Shown here in pieces: positions 5,358 to 5,650 of a DNA stretch of 5,650 bases. The stretch covers positions 18,142 through 23,791 of the forward strand of contig JABMDH010000004.1 in the NCBI GenBank assembly GCA_015904075.1, given 5' to 3'. Both the position numbers and the translations under genes were made by a program. How positions within the stretch are numbered: the stretch's first letter is position 1; the number at the start of each line of letters is the position of its first letter. Under the pieces are notes generated by a model that had not been told where the DNA came from, did no database searches, and saw nothing but the letters and a program-made list of their open reading frames with translations. The stretch is from Nitrospira sp. (GTDB taxonomy: Bacteria; Nitrospirota; Nitrospiria; Nitrospirales; Nitrospiraceae).

Positions 5358-5650
5358 ATGCCTGTTGGAGGCCGGAACATGTATGCCGCCGTCACCGCTT
5401 TATTCATGTGCTTTTGCCTGACCCTGACCGGCTCGGGAGGCACGGCGCAGGCCAAGATCGTCGTTCCGGCCGGTTCCGTGATCGAAGTGGACGAAGTTAC
5501 CGTCAAGTCCGTCATGGCCGTATTCGAGCGGGCTGAACAGGCGGTGAAGGCCCATGATCTCGACAGGGTCATGGCCGTCTACTCTCAGCACTACAACTAC
5601 CATGGGCTCAAGAAGGATGATATCCGCAAGGTTTGGAAAGACCTGTTCGA
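5358..5650 (+). CDS. Secreted NTF2/SnoaL-like protein, 3' truncated by window edge
   Basis: Open from ATG 5358 to the window end (97 complete codons). AAGGGAG (5345-5351) is 6 nt before this ATG. An in-frame ATG at 5307 would add 17 residues but lacks such a site, and ATG 5379 is a less well placed alternative. Residues 8-31 form a signal peptide: hydrophobic core AAVTALFMCFCLTLTG, ending in AQA before K33, a typical signal peptidase I site, so a periplasmic product is predicted. After a short beta-like segment (IVVPAGSVIEVDEV), residues about 50-97 (VFERAEQAVKAHDLDRVMAVY, then YNYHGLKKDDIRKVW) resemble the first helices of NTF2/SnoaL-like alpha+beta-barrel domains. These bind small ligands or act as accessory domains. 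With most of the domain beyond the window, the specific role is unknown. It lies 75 bp after the PRTase gene, probably in the same transcript. Confidence 0.8.
   Translation, partial: MPVGGRNMYAAVTALFMCFCLTLTGSGGTAQAKIVVPAGSVIEVDEVTVKSVMAVFERAEQAVKAHDLDRVMAVYSQHYNYHGLKKDDIRKVWKDLF

Noticed and set aside
1..5650. CRISPR array, tRNA, insertion sequence, toxin-antitoxin or defence operon
   Set aside because: No regularly spaced long repeats, cloverleaf, transposase motifs, terminal inverted repeats or defence domains were seen. The only array-like element is the 9-bp tandem repeat at 4561-4605.

Overview
The window looks like chromosomal DNA from a Gram-negative bacterium with a fairly GC-rich genome. 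Gene content, protein style and strong AAGGAGG-type ribosome sites make me think of Nitrospira (Nitrospirota). That taxonomic guess comes from pattern recognition and was not tested by a search. The presence of a Gram-negative outer membrane follows from the MlaA-type lipoprotein. I see no phage, transposon, CRISPR, tRNA or rRNA signal.

Layout. (1) Positions 2-877 (+) hold a glutathionyl-hydroquinone reductase (YqjG/ECM4 family), cut at its 5' end by the window edge. (2) After a 205-bp gap, a 26-codon gene for a one-helix membrane peptide lies at 1083-1163 (+), with a good ribosome site. It is followed by a strong bidirectional terminator (1174-1226). (3) The terminator is shared with a convergent two-domain universal stress protein on the minus strand (1257-2102). 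(4) A 444-bp divergent intergenic region (2103-2546) has no convincing gene. It carries a dyad, a C8 tract and a hairpin that could form competing structures upstream of the next gene. (5) An MlaA/VacJ outer-membrane lipoprotein lies at 2547-3527 (+). (6) A 304-bp gap shows no gene. (7) A tight + strand run follows: Hsp20 small heat-shock protein (3832-4305), a 51-codon single-helix membrane protein (4364-4519), a COG1926-type phosphoribosyltransferase (4611-5282, preceded by a degenerate 9-bp tandem repeat), and the 5' part of a secreted NTF2/SnoaL-like protein (5358 to the window end).

How the genes may work together. The theme is stress protection and envelope maintenance: thiol/quinone detoxification, Usp nucleotide-binding stress protein, lipid asymmetry of the outer membrane, and a holdase chaperone. 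The Hsp20-small protein-phosphoribosyltransferase-NTF2-like run has short gaps (58, 91 and 75 bp) and one orientation, so it is probably co-transcribed. That is inference from layout only.

I did not find a clear new defence or mobile system. The parts most worth a second look are the two very short membrane-protein genes, the 9-bp tandem repeat at the phosphoribosyltransferase start, and the possible RNA switch in the mlaA leader.
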